A model generated the notes under the pieces. That model saw only the letters and a list, made by a program, of their open reading frames with translations. It was not told the DNA's origin and ran no database searches. This document shows, piece by piece, positions 1 through 8,181 of a stretch of DNA of 64,000 bases; the stretch's first letter is position 1; each line of letters starts with the position of its first letter. This DNA is from Sphingobacterium sp. UT-1RO-CII-1 (GTDB lineage: Bacteria > Bacteroidota > Bacteroidia > Sphingobacteriales > Sphingobacteriaceae). The DNA lies in NCBI RefSeq assembly GCF_026711005.1, contig NZ_JAPPVJ010000003.1, positions 186,001-250,000 on the forward strand, written 5' to 3'. The translations under genes and the position numbers were made by a program.

Positions 1-30
1 AGAGGTACTTTTAATTTGCAGACTCATTGC

Positions 31-218
31 TGGGTACACCTAGACTCATCCCTGTATAAGAGCTTGGGTGATTCCTGTGCATAGAAGGCGCATAGGAAGG
101 CTACTTGTTGGGAGGAGCTAGGGTTGTCCTTGGGTGGAGCTAGGCTTATCCCTGGGTGGAGCTAGGCTTATCCCTGGGTGGAGCTAGGCTTATCCCTGGG
201 TGGAGCTAGGGTTGTCCT
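31..218. repeat. 22-bp tandem repeat array
   Basis: Five contiguous 22-bp units occupy 109-218. The three central units (131-152, 153-174, 175-196) are identical and the outer two (109-130, 197-218) are variants sharing a different right half. A more diverged unit lies apart at 31-52. Each unit carries TAG in the plus strand, and 22 is one more than a multiple of three, so three successive units place a stop in all three frames. The array therefore cannot be translated through, and it forms the 5' boundary of the HTH reading frame that follows. Confidence 0.9.
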
Positions 219-517
219 ATATTCGCCGATGTATAAAAAACGACCAACCCGTACCTCCCATCGGCACTATTGCCGAGCAATTTTGTATTGACAAAGACTA
301 TTTAGCCCGAAGATACCGCTCATTGCAAGGCAGCACACTATTGGAGTATATTAACAGGGTTAAGCAAGAACGTGCGTTAGAGCTGCTAGAGCAAAAAATA
401 GCTATAAAAGATATTGCTCACCGCCTGGGCTACAGCGACCTATCGTCTTTCAGCAGGGCTTTTAAAGCTGCACACGGCCTATCGCCCAGCCAATACCTAT
501 TGTCTTTAAAACTATAA
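200..517 (+). pseudogene. AraC-type HTH domain remnant
   Basis: The frame encodes about 105 residues that are almost entirely an AraC-family DNA-binding domain: a first HTH (TIAEQFCIDKDYLARRYRS), the linker with LLEYINRVKQERALELL, and a second HTH (IKDIAHRLGYSDLSSFSRAFKAAHGLSPSQY), ending just after the usual LSPSQY. AraC regulators are normally 250-300 residues with an N-terminal sensing domain; none is present. The only in-frame start is a GTG at 200 inside the last 22-bp repeat unit, with a TAG at 185-187 just upstream. I infer that the N-terminal part was lost or separated by the repeat array. It may be an expressed stand-alone HTH protein, but a broken gene is more likely. Confidence 0.6.
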
Positions 518-657
518 GAGCTGGCTAAAAGTTATAAAGTCGGAAAATGTCAAGTCGAAAGTCGTTTTGAGGCTAACACGTGGGCATAGATTGTATGTAA
601 TTTTGGTGTATAATCTTCACGGTGAAGATTAAAAAAACTTACTTTATAACAGATGTT

Positions 658-1071
658 ATGAGAACTATCAAATCAGTGAAGGCATCACTCTTCACTTTAA
701 TCTTTGCTTTCTTAGCAATCGGGCTGATTGCTAATACAAGCGTGATGAACAAAGAAAAAGCAGTAAAGGAAACTGCAAAAACAGTCGTTTTGGAAACTTG
801 GTATTTTACAGGGGGAGAGAGCGATGACCCTACAGATCCCAGTAATTATACAGACGATCCTAACCAAGCACCTTTATGCAATGAAGACGTGGAGGTCATT
901 TGTCAAATCTCAGCACCTAGGAATGGCACATTACCAGACATGACCCATCCTATATCTGGAAAGCCTGGTGAGACTGTTGCTACGCAAATTCTTGAAGCTC
1001 AAGATGAGCTTAATGACCCTAACGCTATACCGCAAACAAACGATACGGTCAAAGAGTTTCGTTCAAAGTAG
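658..1071 (+). CDS. DUF6520-like small secreted protein
   Basis: The product starts with a clear signal sequence (MRTIKSVKASLFTLIFAFLAIGLIANT) followed by a polar mature part of about 110 residues. The mature part contains a W-x-F-x-G segment, an Asp/Pro-rich stretch and two cysteines (APLCNEDVEVICQISAP). This layout resembles DUF6520, a family of short exported Bacteroidota proteins with unknown function, often in multicopy. I chose the ATG at 658 because it gives a compact signal peptide; a GTG at 622 would add 12 residues (MKIKKTYFITDV). It is a single gene closed by a strong hairpin. Assignment rests on the pattern of cysteines and composition only. Confidence 0.55.
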   Translation: MRTIKSVKASLFTLIFAFLAIGLIANTSVMNKEKAVKETAKTVVLETWYFTGGESDDPTDPSNYTDDPNQAPLCNEDVEVICQISAPRNGTLPDMTHPISGKPGETVATQILEAQDELNDPNAIPQTNDTVKEFRSK

Positions 1072-1076
1072 ACTTA

Positions 1077-1101
1077 TGGAGCGCATATAATATGCGCTCC
1101 A
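1077..1101. terminator. Bidirectional terminator hairpin
   Basis: An 11-bp perfect stem (TGGAGCGCATA with its complement) around a 3-nt loop lies between the convergent DUF6520-like and SusD-like genes. Its position and symmetry fit a shared terminator; the T tract on the plus side is weak. Confidence 0.7.
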
Positions 1102-1108
1102 TTGTCCT

Positions 1109-2488
1109 TTAAATAGGGTTTTGCTCATATTTATACAACTCCAAAACCGGGTATGGAATCGGATAAACATATTGTACAGCATTGGGTTCAAGCTGAAACC
1201 TTTGAACCTCACTCCCAGTATCTATTTCTCTCACTAGAGTCTGTGCAAAACGAGGATCTTTATTCAGTCTTCTCAAGTCGGGCCACCTTAACCCTCTTTT
1301 TATCAACTGCTTCCTTCTCTCTTTCAAGACCACAACCAGTGCTTCCTCCTCATTACTAGCTCGATAGGGAACAAACATCCCTTTCTTCCACCTCGTTTCG
1401 ATCAGCCTATTTAACAATGATAGCCCTGTGTTTAGCTCTCCTAAACGCACTTCACACTCTGCCCGTATCAGATACAACTCGTCCGTGGCAATACCTGCAA
1501 AAAAGCTTCCTGCTTTTCCTGCATAGTAGCCTTTAAAAATAATGTCATTTATATTATTACTATTAAAGAAGATCTGTTTTCGTAAATCATTTTCATCGTA
1601 CAAATCAAATAATCCTGCAGGAATACGTGCTCGCGATTCCGACAAGAGTAACCCATTAGAGGTTGCCCCATAATAAACAACCTCTTCATGAAAAATTTCG
1701 AAAGGCAATTTTGCTGACACATTTACTAAGTTATAATCGAGCAGCTTGTCATATCTTTTTAACGCTTCAGCTGCCATTTGATTCGCCTCATCGTACTTCT
1801 CCATAGATAAAAACACCCGTGCTAACGCCCCATATGCTGCCGTTTTAGTAGGCTGCGTCTTATAAACCGTGTTTTCAGGCAATTGTTCGATAGCTTTTTT
1901 CATTCCGTCTACAATTAACCTATAAGCCTCTTCGACTGAAGATCTATCATAAGTTTCGTTCATATCTGAGCTGACTCTTAGTGGCAAACCTAGATCTTTA
2001 TGACTTGTTCTTTCATCATAGGGCAAGCAAAACACCTGCGCAAGGTACCAGTAGGCCAAAGCCCTGACAAAATACGCTTCGCCTTCAAGTATCTTTTTCT
2101 CGGATGCAGGTCCCTCAACACCCCTTTCTAATGCTTCCAAAACCATATTCGAAATCATAATAACTCGATAAGGCAAGCCCCAACTAGACATATCAATTCT
2201 TTCCTCCTCTCGTTGCCAAGAGTAAATGAGCTGTTCAGATTGAGGCCTGCTAACCAAAGTAGTGTAGGGTATATAGTAATCGTCACTTCCCATTTCTGCT
2301 AAGGCAGGATAGTATCTATTAATTTCCGTTTCATGATCCAACATTGCCCTTAAATCTTTTACAGTTTCTGGCACAGCCAATACACTACTCCCTTTTTTGT
2401 CTAAAAAATCAGAGCAAGAGAAAAAACAGATTGATAACATGATGATGAACCCATATTTTAGCAAAAAAATACATTTATTATTTCTCAT
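1109..2488 (-). CDS. SusD/RagB-family lipoprotein
   Basis: This is a 459-residue nutrient-binding outer-membrane lipoprotein of the SusD/RagB family. It starts with a lipoprotein signal whose cysteine is residue 25 (FFSCSDFLDKK). The N-terminal SusD-like region, the TPR-like helices (LIVDGMKKAIEQLPEN, AAYGALARVFLSMEKYDEA) and the C-terminal signature (YLIRAECEVRLG, LKERRKQLIKRGLRWPDLRRL) are all visible. It is intact and lies 10 bp downstream of a broken SusC gene, so it has no working porin partner at this locus. The substrate cannot be read. Family identity is firm; function in vivo is uncertain because of the damaged partner. Confidence 0.9.
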   Translation of the reverse strand: MRNNKCIFLLKYGFIIMLSICFFSCSDFLDKKGSSVLAVPETVKDLRAMLDHETEINRYYPALAEMGSDDYYIPYTTLVSRPQSEQLIYSWQREEERIDMSSWGLPYRVIMISNMVLEALERGVEGPASEKKILEGEAYFVRALAYWYLAQVFCLPYDERTSHKDLGLPLRVSSDMNETYDRSSVEEAYRLIVDGMKKAIEQLPENTVYKTQPTKTAAYGALARVFLSMEKYDEANQMAAEALKRYDKLLDYNLVNVSAKLPFEIFHEEVVYYGATSNGLLLSESRARIPAGLFDLYDENDLRKQIFFNSNNINDIIFKGYYAGKAGSFFAGIATDELYLIRAECEVRLGELNTGLSLLNRLIETRWKKGMFVPYRASNEEEALVVVLKERRKQLIKRGLRWPDLRRLNKDPRFAQTLVREIDTGSEVQRFQLEPNAVQYVYPIPYPVLELYKYEQNPI

Positions 2489-2498
2489 AATTTTACAA

Positions 2499-4846
2499 TT
2501 AAAAACTACAGTTTACCCCCAAGCTAAACCTCCGAGATGGAGACATATTATTATAGTCGGGGTCTATACCTGCTTTATTTGCTGTCCATAACAAACCCAC
2601 ATTATTAACAGCTGCGTAGATCGAAAGATTAATATTTTTACTTCCCACCTTAGGTTCAAGTCTATACGTTATATTTATATCCTGCAAACGTATTAAATCT
2701 CCCTTTTCGATATTAGCCTCTGAGTAAGCGTAAAAGCTGTCCCTTGCACTATTTGCAGGATATATTAAAGAGGGCACGGTAGTGTGCAGCTCATCTCCTG
2801 GATTTTGCCACCTTTTTTCAAAATCTTTATGCCCTCCCCATGCGTTGAACAAATCGCCGTAAAGAATAGTCGGTTTCTGAAAGTAATGACCAAACTTAAA
2901 ACTGATCAAAAAAGACAGTTCCAATCGATTCCATGAAAGGGCCTGCCTAAAAGAACCGTGGTAAGGCGGGAGCCCAGTTCCGTAATACGTTACATTATGC
3001 AAAGAATCTCTGTTCATTTGCAAATAATTGGTCGATACCTCCCCATCTAACCTTCCCAAAGGACTACCATTTTCAGGATCTAACCCTTCGAATGGAAGTG
3101 CAAAAACAGGATAAAGCTGTTTTCCTTCTGCAATCTGAAAGTTTCTCCCCGCATTCGCCACATATATATTTGCTCGGGCGCTGGTTCCTTGCTACCCCTA
3201 ATTTTATGGCTGTTCATTAAGCCATAGCTCCGGGTATTGATACCGCCCAATGGCACGATATATTTTATATTATCTCCATCAATTTGTGTGAACTGATTGA
3301 TCAAACTGCGCGTATAAAATGAAGACTCTTTATTCAGCGCTTCTGCTTCATTACGATAGGTCTGATAATTATACAGAGCAGCTATTTTCAACCAGCTTAG
3401 GGGTGAATATTCTAAATTAAGCTGCGCCTCAATTTGTTGCCTACTGTTATGTGCTAAATTATGCCCTACATCATCTAGCGGTGCATAATGCCAATCCAAC
3501 AACCGCCCCTGCCCCACTGTATCTACAAAATTTGTGTTGTAATGGGCCGGTATCGTTAGGTTGCTACCCATATCATCGCGTAATGCAGCATAAGGATAAA
3601 GATTTGACTTCCCCCCACCCGGAGAGTAATTATGATCAATTAAATTACGATAAGACTTTCCCTCTGTATTTATAAGCCCAAAGCGGGTAGAAACCTCAAG
3701 TTTGTCACTGGGTTTCAAAATATGCTGGAGGTTTAAAGATAAATTATCAGTAGATGAGCCCACCCTTTGCCCGCGCCCTCCATTATAGGACACGGACATC
3801 CTATACTTGGAATATGCTGTACCATTAGAGATACTTACATTATGTTGTTGCAAACTTTCATTTTGATAGATATATTTTAAGAGCTCATCCCGAAAATCAA
3901 TTTTTCTAAAATCTACTATCTTTTTTTCCACGTCCTCTTGACTTAACAAGCCATTTTGCTGTTTAAAAAGCATATCTACTACTGGCGAGAAAATATTGAG
4001 CCTCGAATTTGCACTATTGTATGCCGAGTTGTAAAACCCCTCTTCGAAAAGCATTTGCTCTACATCTATAAAATCCGATGAATTCAAATAAGGCATGTCT
4101 TTGATCCGGCTTTTTTCACGCAGGGTATAATTGCTTACGAAACCAACCTGCAGCTTATCTGCTGGTTTTTTAAGGTTAATAACGATGACGCCATTACCAG
4201 CACGCGAACCCCATATTGAGCTTGCGGCAGCATCCTTGAGAAAGGTAACAGACTCAACATCATTTGGGTTAATGTCTTCAATTTCGCCCTCATAAGGAAA
4301 GTTGTCAACAACTATTAGGGGCCCACGAAGACCATCTGATAACGTATTAATACCACGAATATTGATTTCGGCTTTACCTTTACGATTATCGTACTGAAGG
4401 CCGGGCACATGCCCCTCTAACTTATCTAAAATATTGGATGATACTCTTTGCTCTAAAATTTCGGTGCCCAACTGTTCAAAACTACCTGTAGCCCTTTCTT
4501 TTGCTATGACTTGATATCCTGTGCTAACGACCTCGACAAGATCGATCTCATTTATTAACGCGTGCATCACAACATGAAGATCTTGCAATTTTCCAGCAAA
4601 GGACATCTCCTTTTTGACATAGCCCATGTGCTCGAACAACAAATAGCCTTTAGAGCTTTCGACAAAAAATTCAAATCGACCTTTTACATCTGTATAAACA
4701 GTTTTATCTTCAATTTTATAACTAATCTTTACACCAGAAACAGGCCGATTTAAACTATCAGTCACTACACCTGAAACCAAGTTTTGAGCGAAAAGGAAAT
4801 TACAGCAACAAATATGCAGCATGACAAATAATACGAACTTTCTCAT
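2499..4846 (-). pseudogene. Broken SusC/RagA TonB-dependent receptor
   Basis: The first segment, read from 4846 down to about 3170, has a signal peptide (ending LFAQ), a carboxypeptidase-regulatory-like domain, the plug domain (GRAGNGVIVINL) and early barrel strands. The second segment, readable from about 3185 to 2499 in another frame, is the barrel end with YPVFALPFEGLDPENG and the C-terminal strand SLGVNCSF. SusC proteins are about 1000 residues; the two pieces sum to under 800. At the junction the family's middle barrel, roughly 200-300 residues, is missing and the frame changes. This reads as an internal deletion with a frameshift rather than a sequencing slip. The gene overlaps the upstream thioredoxin-like gene by 4 bp (ATGA). 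Confidence 0.85.
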
Positions 4847-5679
4847 TTGCTCATAATAAAAGGTGCAACATAATTCGGGTCTAGCAGGTTACGGTAAGTT
4901 CTAAGCTGCAACCTACCTTGATAGGTTATCCATACATAATGTGGATATGAACTATATGGAAAAAATTGCATGAGATAATCATCTTCTATAATACTCTCAA
5001 AATCATATATTTGAAATTTATCAAAGTAACCTTTATGATAAAGCGAGTCCAAACTGTAGTAGTTGTCTCGTGTTTTTACGCTATTTACCATTATAACAAC
5101 CAGATCATCCTTATACTTGTCTGTATACGTTTTAATATCTTTTTGATGAACCAAACAAACTGCACAACCTGACGAATAAAAGTCTAAGACTATCATCTTT
5201 CCTTTATGCTCTTCTAAAGTTTTACGCACCGTATCTCCATTTATATAAAAAAGATGTTCTTTTGTCCAAAACTCTTCAGGAACCTTATGTCCAATTGAAA
5301 TTTCAGAAACTTTAGAGCCCGTCGCCCCGCCATTGCGGGGCTCCTGAGCCTGTGCTTCCACGACGGAAGCGAAACTAAACAGCACACAAAATATCGTTAA
5401 TAGCACCCCAGCTGATCTTCTACTCTCACTGTGAACAATACGAAGCAGTCTCTCTTTTATAAATCCTCTTTCCCTATTATCTCTTCCCAAATCACAGCCA
5501 GTTGTCCCGCTGGCGCGGGACTTCTGAACATTACAACTAAACTGATAATAAATCGCGCTGAGAGACAGCAACAAACATTGAAAGCTATTTAGAAAAGTCT
5601 TTAATTTTCTTTGTATTCTAAAGGTTCGCCGTTGCTCCACATCAGGCAAAGCACTGCCACCCTCGTAAAAATGTTTCAT
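4843..5679 (-). CDS. Thioredoxin-like (TlpA-type) protein with odd leader
   Basis: The C-terminal half is a thioredoxin fold: MIVLDFYSSGCAVC places a CxxC pair (CAVC, residues 172-175), followed by helices and a cis-Pro-like segment (SSYPHYVWI). Such proteins reduce disulfides in the periplasm, and TlpA-like genes often accompany SusCD pairs. The first 110 residues are unusual: a basic stretch, a hydrophobic patch at 33-47, then a conventional signal-like segment at 89-111 ending VEAQAQ. Two REP-like hairpins are embedded in frame and encode similar peptides (QKSRASGTTGC and QEPRNGGATGS). No later ATG offers a shorter start. The gene overlaps the broken SusC by 4 bp. Function is inferred from fold only. 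Confidence 0.75.
   Translation of the reverse strand: MKHFYEGGSALPDVEQRRTFRIQRKLKTFLNSFQCLLLSLSAIYYQFSCNVQKSRASGTTGCDLGRDNRERGFIKERLLRIVHSESRRSAGVLLTIFCVLFSFASVVEAQAQEPRNGGATGSKVSEISIGHKVPEEFWTKEHLFYINGDTVRKTLEEHKGKMIVLDFYSSGCAVCLVHQKDIKTYTDKYKDDLVVIMVNSVKTRDNYYSLDSLYHKGYFDKFQIYDFESIIEDDYLMQFFPYSSYPHYVWITYQGRLQLRTYRNLLDPNYVAPFIMSK
5324..5341. repeat. REP-like hairpin inside coding sequence
   Basis: A 7-bp GC stem (GCCCCGC/GCGGGGC) with a 4-nt loop lies inside the thioredoxin-like gene in otherwise AT-rich DNA. It encodes part of QEPRNGGATGS. It has the same geometry as the hairpin at 5504-5521. Confidence 0.7.
5504..5521. repeat. Second REP-like hairpin in the same gene
   Basis: A 7-bp stem (GTCCCGC/GCGGGAC) with a 4-nt loop lies 180 bp from the first. 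It encodes part of QKSRASGTTGC, in the same frame relative to the stem as the first copy. Confidence 0.7.
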
Positions 5680-6276
5680 TTTTCAAGATTTTAAATTGAT
5701 TACGTGTGTACTAATAGAAGTGAGGTTGGGAAATATGATCGATCAATATCCAGCCAAACTCAACCCTTAGACTTAGCCACACGGTTAAAAAAATAATTGA
5801 TTCTTAAATAAAGGAAGTTCCTGCGTATGGGAATTATTAGAATGACACCGGTTTATAATTGGAACACCCTTTTTAAGATAATAGTCTACCAAACTATACC
5901 AAAGCTACTCTGGCGGGCAAAAAATGTTTTGTAATAACTGTTTTTTCATAACTCACTTTATATTCAGTGAGTCTCGTAAGCTAGAGAAGCTATAGCAAGC
6001 CCTACCCTTCGCACTACTAGCTTCCGACGGCGTTGGAACGAATAAAACGATAGGGCCCATGCGCTATAGGTATATCAAATATATACAAAATATCTGCATG
6101 GGCATTAAACTATCGCCTCGTCCAATTGAAAGTCGGAATTCGTAGTCGAGACTCTTTTAGTCAAATGCCAGTCTATCTCCCCGTAGAAATAGACTTTATT
6201 AACAAATATAGTAAACATCATCAAGTAGTACATATTTGTATCGAATAAATAATTTCTTCTTCCCAATTTTTGGGAT
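5680..6276. other. Gene-free stretch with a long inverted repeat
   Basis: No convincing gene is present. The one notable structure is an 8-bp inverted repeat, GCCCATGC at 6055-6062 and GCATGGGC at 6096-6103, with outer arms (CGATAG/CTATCG) that pair imperfectly. It could be a remnant of a small mobile element or a terminator. No clean TANNTTTG box was found for either flanking gene. Confidence 0.4.
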
Positions 6277-6645
6277 ATGAATATGGGGTACTCAAAAATT
6301 GAATTGGAGATCATTAATATTTCTCTAGGCTTAACTATTAAACTTGCGAGGCTAGAAGCAAATCATTCTCAGCTTGAACTAGGCAATCTTTGCGATGCAG
6401 ACAATACAGCTGTCGGCCGAATTGAAAGAGCAGAACACGTTAGTAGCTGGGAAAATATATACAAAGTAAGTCAAACGTTGGGACTCGATTTTTGTTCTTT
6501 ATTTTTATTACCATCGGAAAAAACACTTTTGCAGATTTTGAATGATTGCTTACAATTAGAAACCAAACTCACAGATAAAAAAAGAGCATACTATACCAAT
6601 ATGGGATCTAGAATTCGTGATTTATATACACAAAGAAAAGACTAA
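6277..6645 (+). CDS. XRE-type helix-turn-helix regulator
   Basis: This 122-residue protein carries an N-terminal lambda-repressor-like HTH at about residues 17-72: GLTIKLARLEANHSQLELGNLCDADNTAVGRIERAEH followed by the helix NIYKVSQTLGLDFCSLF. The Ser-Gln at the start of helix 2 and the IER segment fit the XRE family. The C-terminal 50 residues are charged and helical and may dimerise. The start may be the ATG at 6277 or 6283. It stands alone, and its targets are unknown. Proximity to the Rpn genes might be meaningful but nothing in the sequence proves it. Confidence 0.75.
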   Translation: MNMGYSKIELEIINISLGLTIKLARLEANHSQLELGNLCDADNTAVGRIERAEHVSSWENIYKVSQTLGLDFCSLFLLPSEKTLLQILNDCLQLETKLTDKKRAYYTNMGSRIRDLYTQRKD

Positions 6646-6795
6646 CCAAGTTCATGCTACTCTATAGAGGAGAGCTAAAAGAAACACCCTTATAATACCA
6701 CTATAATCCTTGTTATACATGGATTATCAAAATATCAGAGGTCTCAATAAGTACTCCGACTGAAACAAGAGGAAGACAGCGAAACAACATAAAAA

Positions 6796-6826
6796 AAGCC
6801 GTCCCCAATTTACTTCAGGACGGCTT
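6796..6826 (-). terminator. Terminator after the frameshifted Rpn gene
   Basis: A 9-bp stem (AAGCCGTCC/GGACGGCTT) is followed on the minus strand by a run of T (A tract at 6791-6797 on plus). It sits 20 bp beyond the stop of the Rpn gene. Confidence 0.8.
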
Positions 6827-6846
6827 ATAAATATAACATTTATTAT

Positions 6847-7897
6847 CTAGAGGTTTTCTACCTCTTCTATAGAAAGGCCTGTGCCCTTAGCAATATCTGC
6901 AATAGGTAGACCCATTTTCTTAAACTCTAAAGCTATGGCAATGGCTTCTTCTTTCTTACCCTTTTCCATTCCAGTCTTAATTCCTTTTTCTATTCCAGTC
7001 TTAATTCCTTTTTCTATTCCAGTCTGGATTCCGGCTTGGATTCCGACTTGGATCCCTTCCTTTTTTGCCTTATCTAATAAATATTCTCGAGTGCCCATAC
7101 TAATACTCCTTCCTATTTTGTCTTCTATTTCTGATTCAAACCTAAAAAACACATCTCATAAAATGGTTTTTTAGCTCTCCTCCTCCTATAAAACTATTAT
7201 TTAGAGGAAACATACTCAAAACCTGTTGGTTATCAAAATTAACATAATATGTTAAAAAATCGTACAAACCCTGTCGCGTCTTCTTTTCCATCTTACGCTT
7301 CATCATCTCATCATAAAGATCGTGCTTGATGTCTTTAAGCTGCTCGTCTGTTATGTTTTTATGTAATATAGCCAGTAAAGCCGTTAATACGACTACCGAA
7401 AATGGATTGCTATTGCCGCGAAGATCGGCCTCGTCCTGATCCAAGATTTTATAGCTATTGAAATCGTACCGAATCTTGGTAGACATAAACTCACGTATAT
7501 ACACCTTGGGACGATAGCTCTTATTACTATCTGCAAGAATAGCGATTGCTGTAACTGGCACCTTATATCGATCGTATATCTTATAGTAGTATTGAAACAT
7601 ACGCTCAGCTAGATCGCCCTTTCCCTTGCTACTCTGCACCTCAATATGACAAAGCACATATTGCTCACCACCATGTTTAAGGTGAACCTTAACAAGCTTG
7701 TCAACAAAGCGTACCCCAGCCCCATTGGCCTGCGGAGGGAATAGCGTTTCAAATTCCTTATCTAGATAATCGAAAGGTTTGCTCAGATCAAACTCAGTAT
7801 CCGCATTCGGAAACATAAAATGCAAAAAATGGGTAAAGGTCTGCTCCAATATAGATTTCCAAAGAAGATCATCGACCCGCCTTACTCTTTTACTCAT
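6847..7897 (-). pseudogene. Rpn/PD-(D/E)XK nuclease-like gene, frameshifted
   Basis: The first frame (7897 to 7142) encodes 251 residues of the Rpn recombination-promoting nuclease/putative transposase family, with D66 (RFVDKLVKV) and E86-x-Q88 (CHIEVQ) as the PD-(D/E)XK residues and the QYYYKIYDRY helix. It stops at a TAG directly after a run of six T (plus-strand A at 7144-7149). The remaining 100 residues (7152 to 6847) continue in the next frame and contain the family's usual tail: EYLLDKAKKEG, Gly-rich tetrapeptide repeats and a C-terminal helical domain. With five T the two parts join as MRCVFRFESEIED. This may be a decayed gene, a reversible slippage site or a base-call error. Confidence 0.85.
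6968..7063 (-). repeat. 12/24-bp in-frame tandem repeat in Rpn tail
   Basis: Two identical 24-bp units (6968-6991, 6992-7015) are followed by about four degenerate 12-bp units. On the minus strand they encode alternating G-I-Q-x and G-I-E-K/G-I-K-T tetrapeptides. All periods are multiples of three, so copy-number change keeps the frame. Confidence 0.85.
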
Positions 7898-8149
7898 AAC
7901 TGTTTATCAAATGGTTACTAAGCAAAGATAGTAAACAAATAGCTGTAAAGCTAATTATTTTAGCTTTCATTTTTAAAGCACTACTTATTCTAGTGGAAAT
8001 GGGCGACGGGAAAAAAAAACAAAGGAAGCTAAAAAGTAAGAGGGAATATGAGCGGTGACAACGGCGAACGGCCTATCATAGGCTTGGCACTGCCCTCGAT
8101 AAAGAGCTGGAGGCATAAAAAAGCACCTAGGATTAAATTCTAAGTGCTT
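7895..8149. repeat. Duplicated Rpn 5' region, copy 1
   Basis: This segment, from the start codon of the first Rpn gene back to the terminator of the second, matches 9115-9367. About the first 160 bp are nearly identical, the middle diverges, and the end hairpin is again shared. It includes a minus-strand -7 box TATCTTTG (7923-7930) and two small inverted repeats (AGCTAA/TTAGCT and CCACTA/TAGTGG-like, the first base here altered), which may be operators. Confidence 0.85.
8121..8149 (-). terminator. Terminator after second Rpn gene
   Basis: The stem AAGCAC/GTGCTT with an inner imperfect CTAGGA/TCTAAG extension lies 33 bp beyond the stop codon at 8182. It is nearly identical to the terminator at 9335-9367. 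Confidence 0.7.
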
Positions 8150-8181
8150 TATTAATATAAAAAATGCTATGAAGAATCTAT

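Noticed and set aside
109..218. CRISPR array
   Set aside because: Units are directly adjacent with no spacers, and no cas genes are present.
1153..1359. Plus-strand frame inside the SusD-like gene
   Set aside because: It lies entirely antisense to a clear SusD coding region and has no domain; a shadow frame.
6105..6314. Short minus-strand reading frame of 69 codons overlapping the XRE gene
   Set aside because: No recognisable motif, AT-rich composition and overlap with a better gene; likely chance.
7142..7152. Programmed ribosomal frameshift in the Rpn gene
   Set aside because: The join needs one T fewer in a simple homopolymer, with no slippery heptamer plus downstream structure that I could identify; indel or slippage is simpler.
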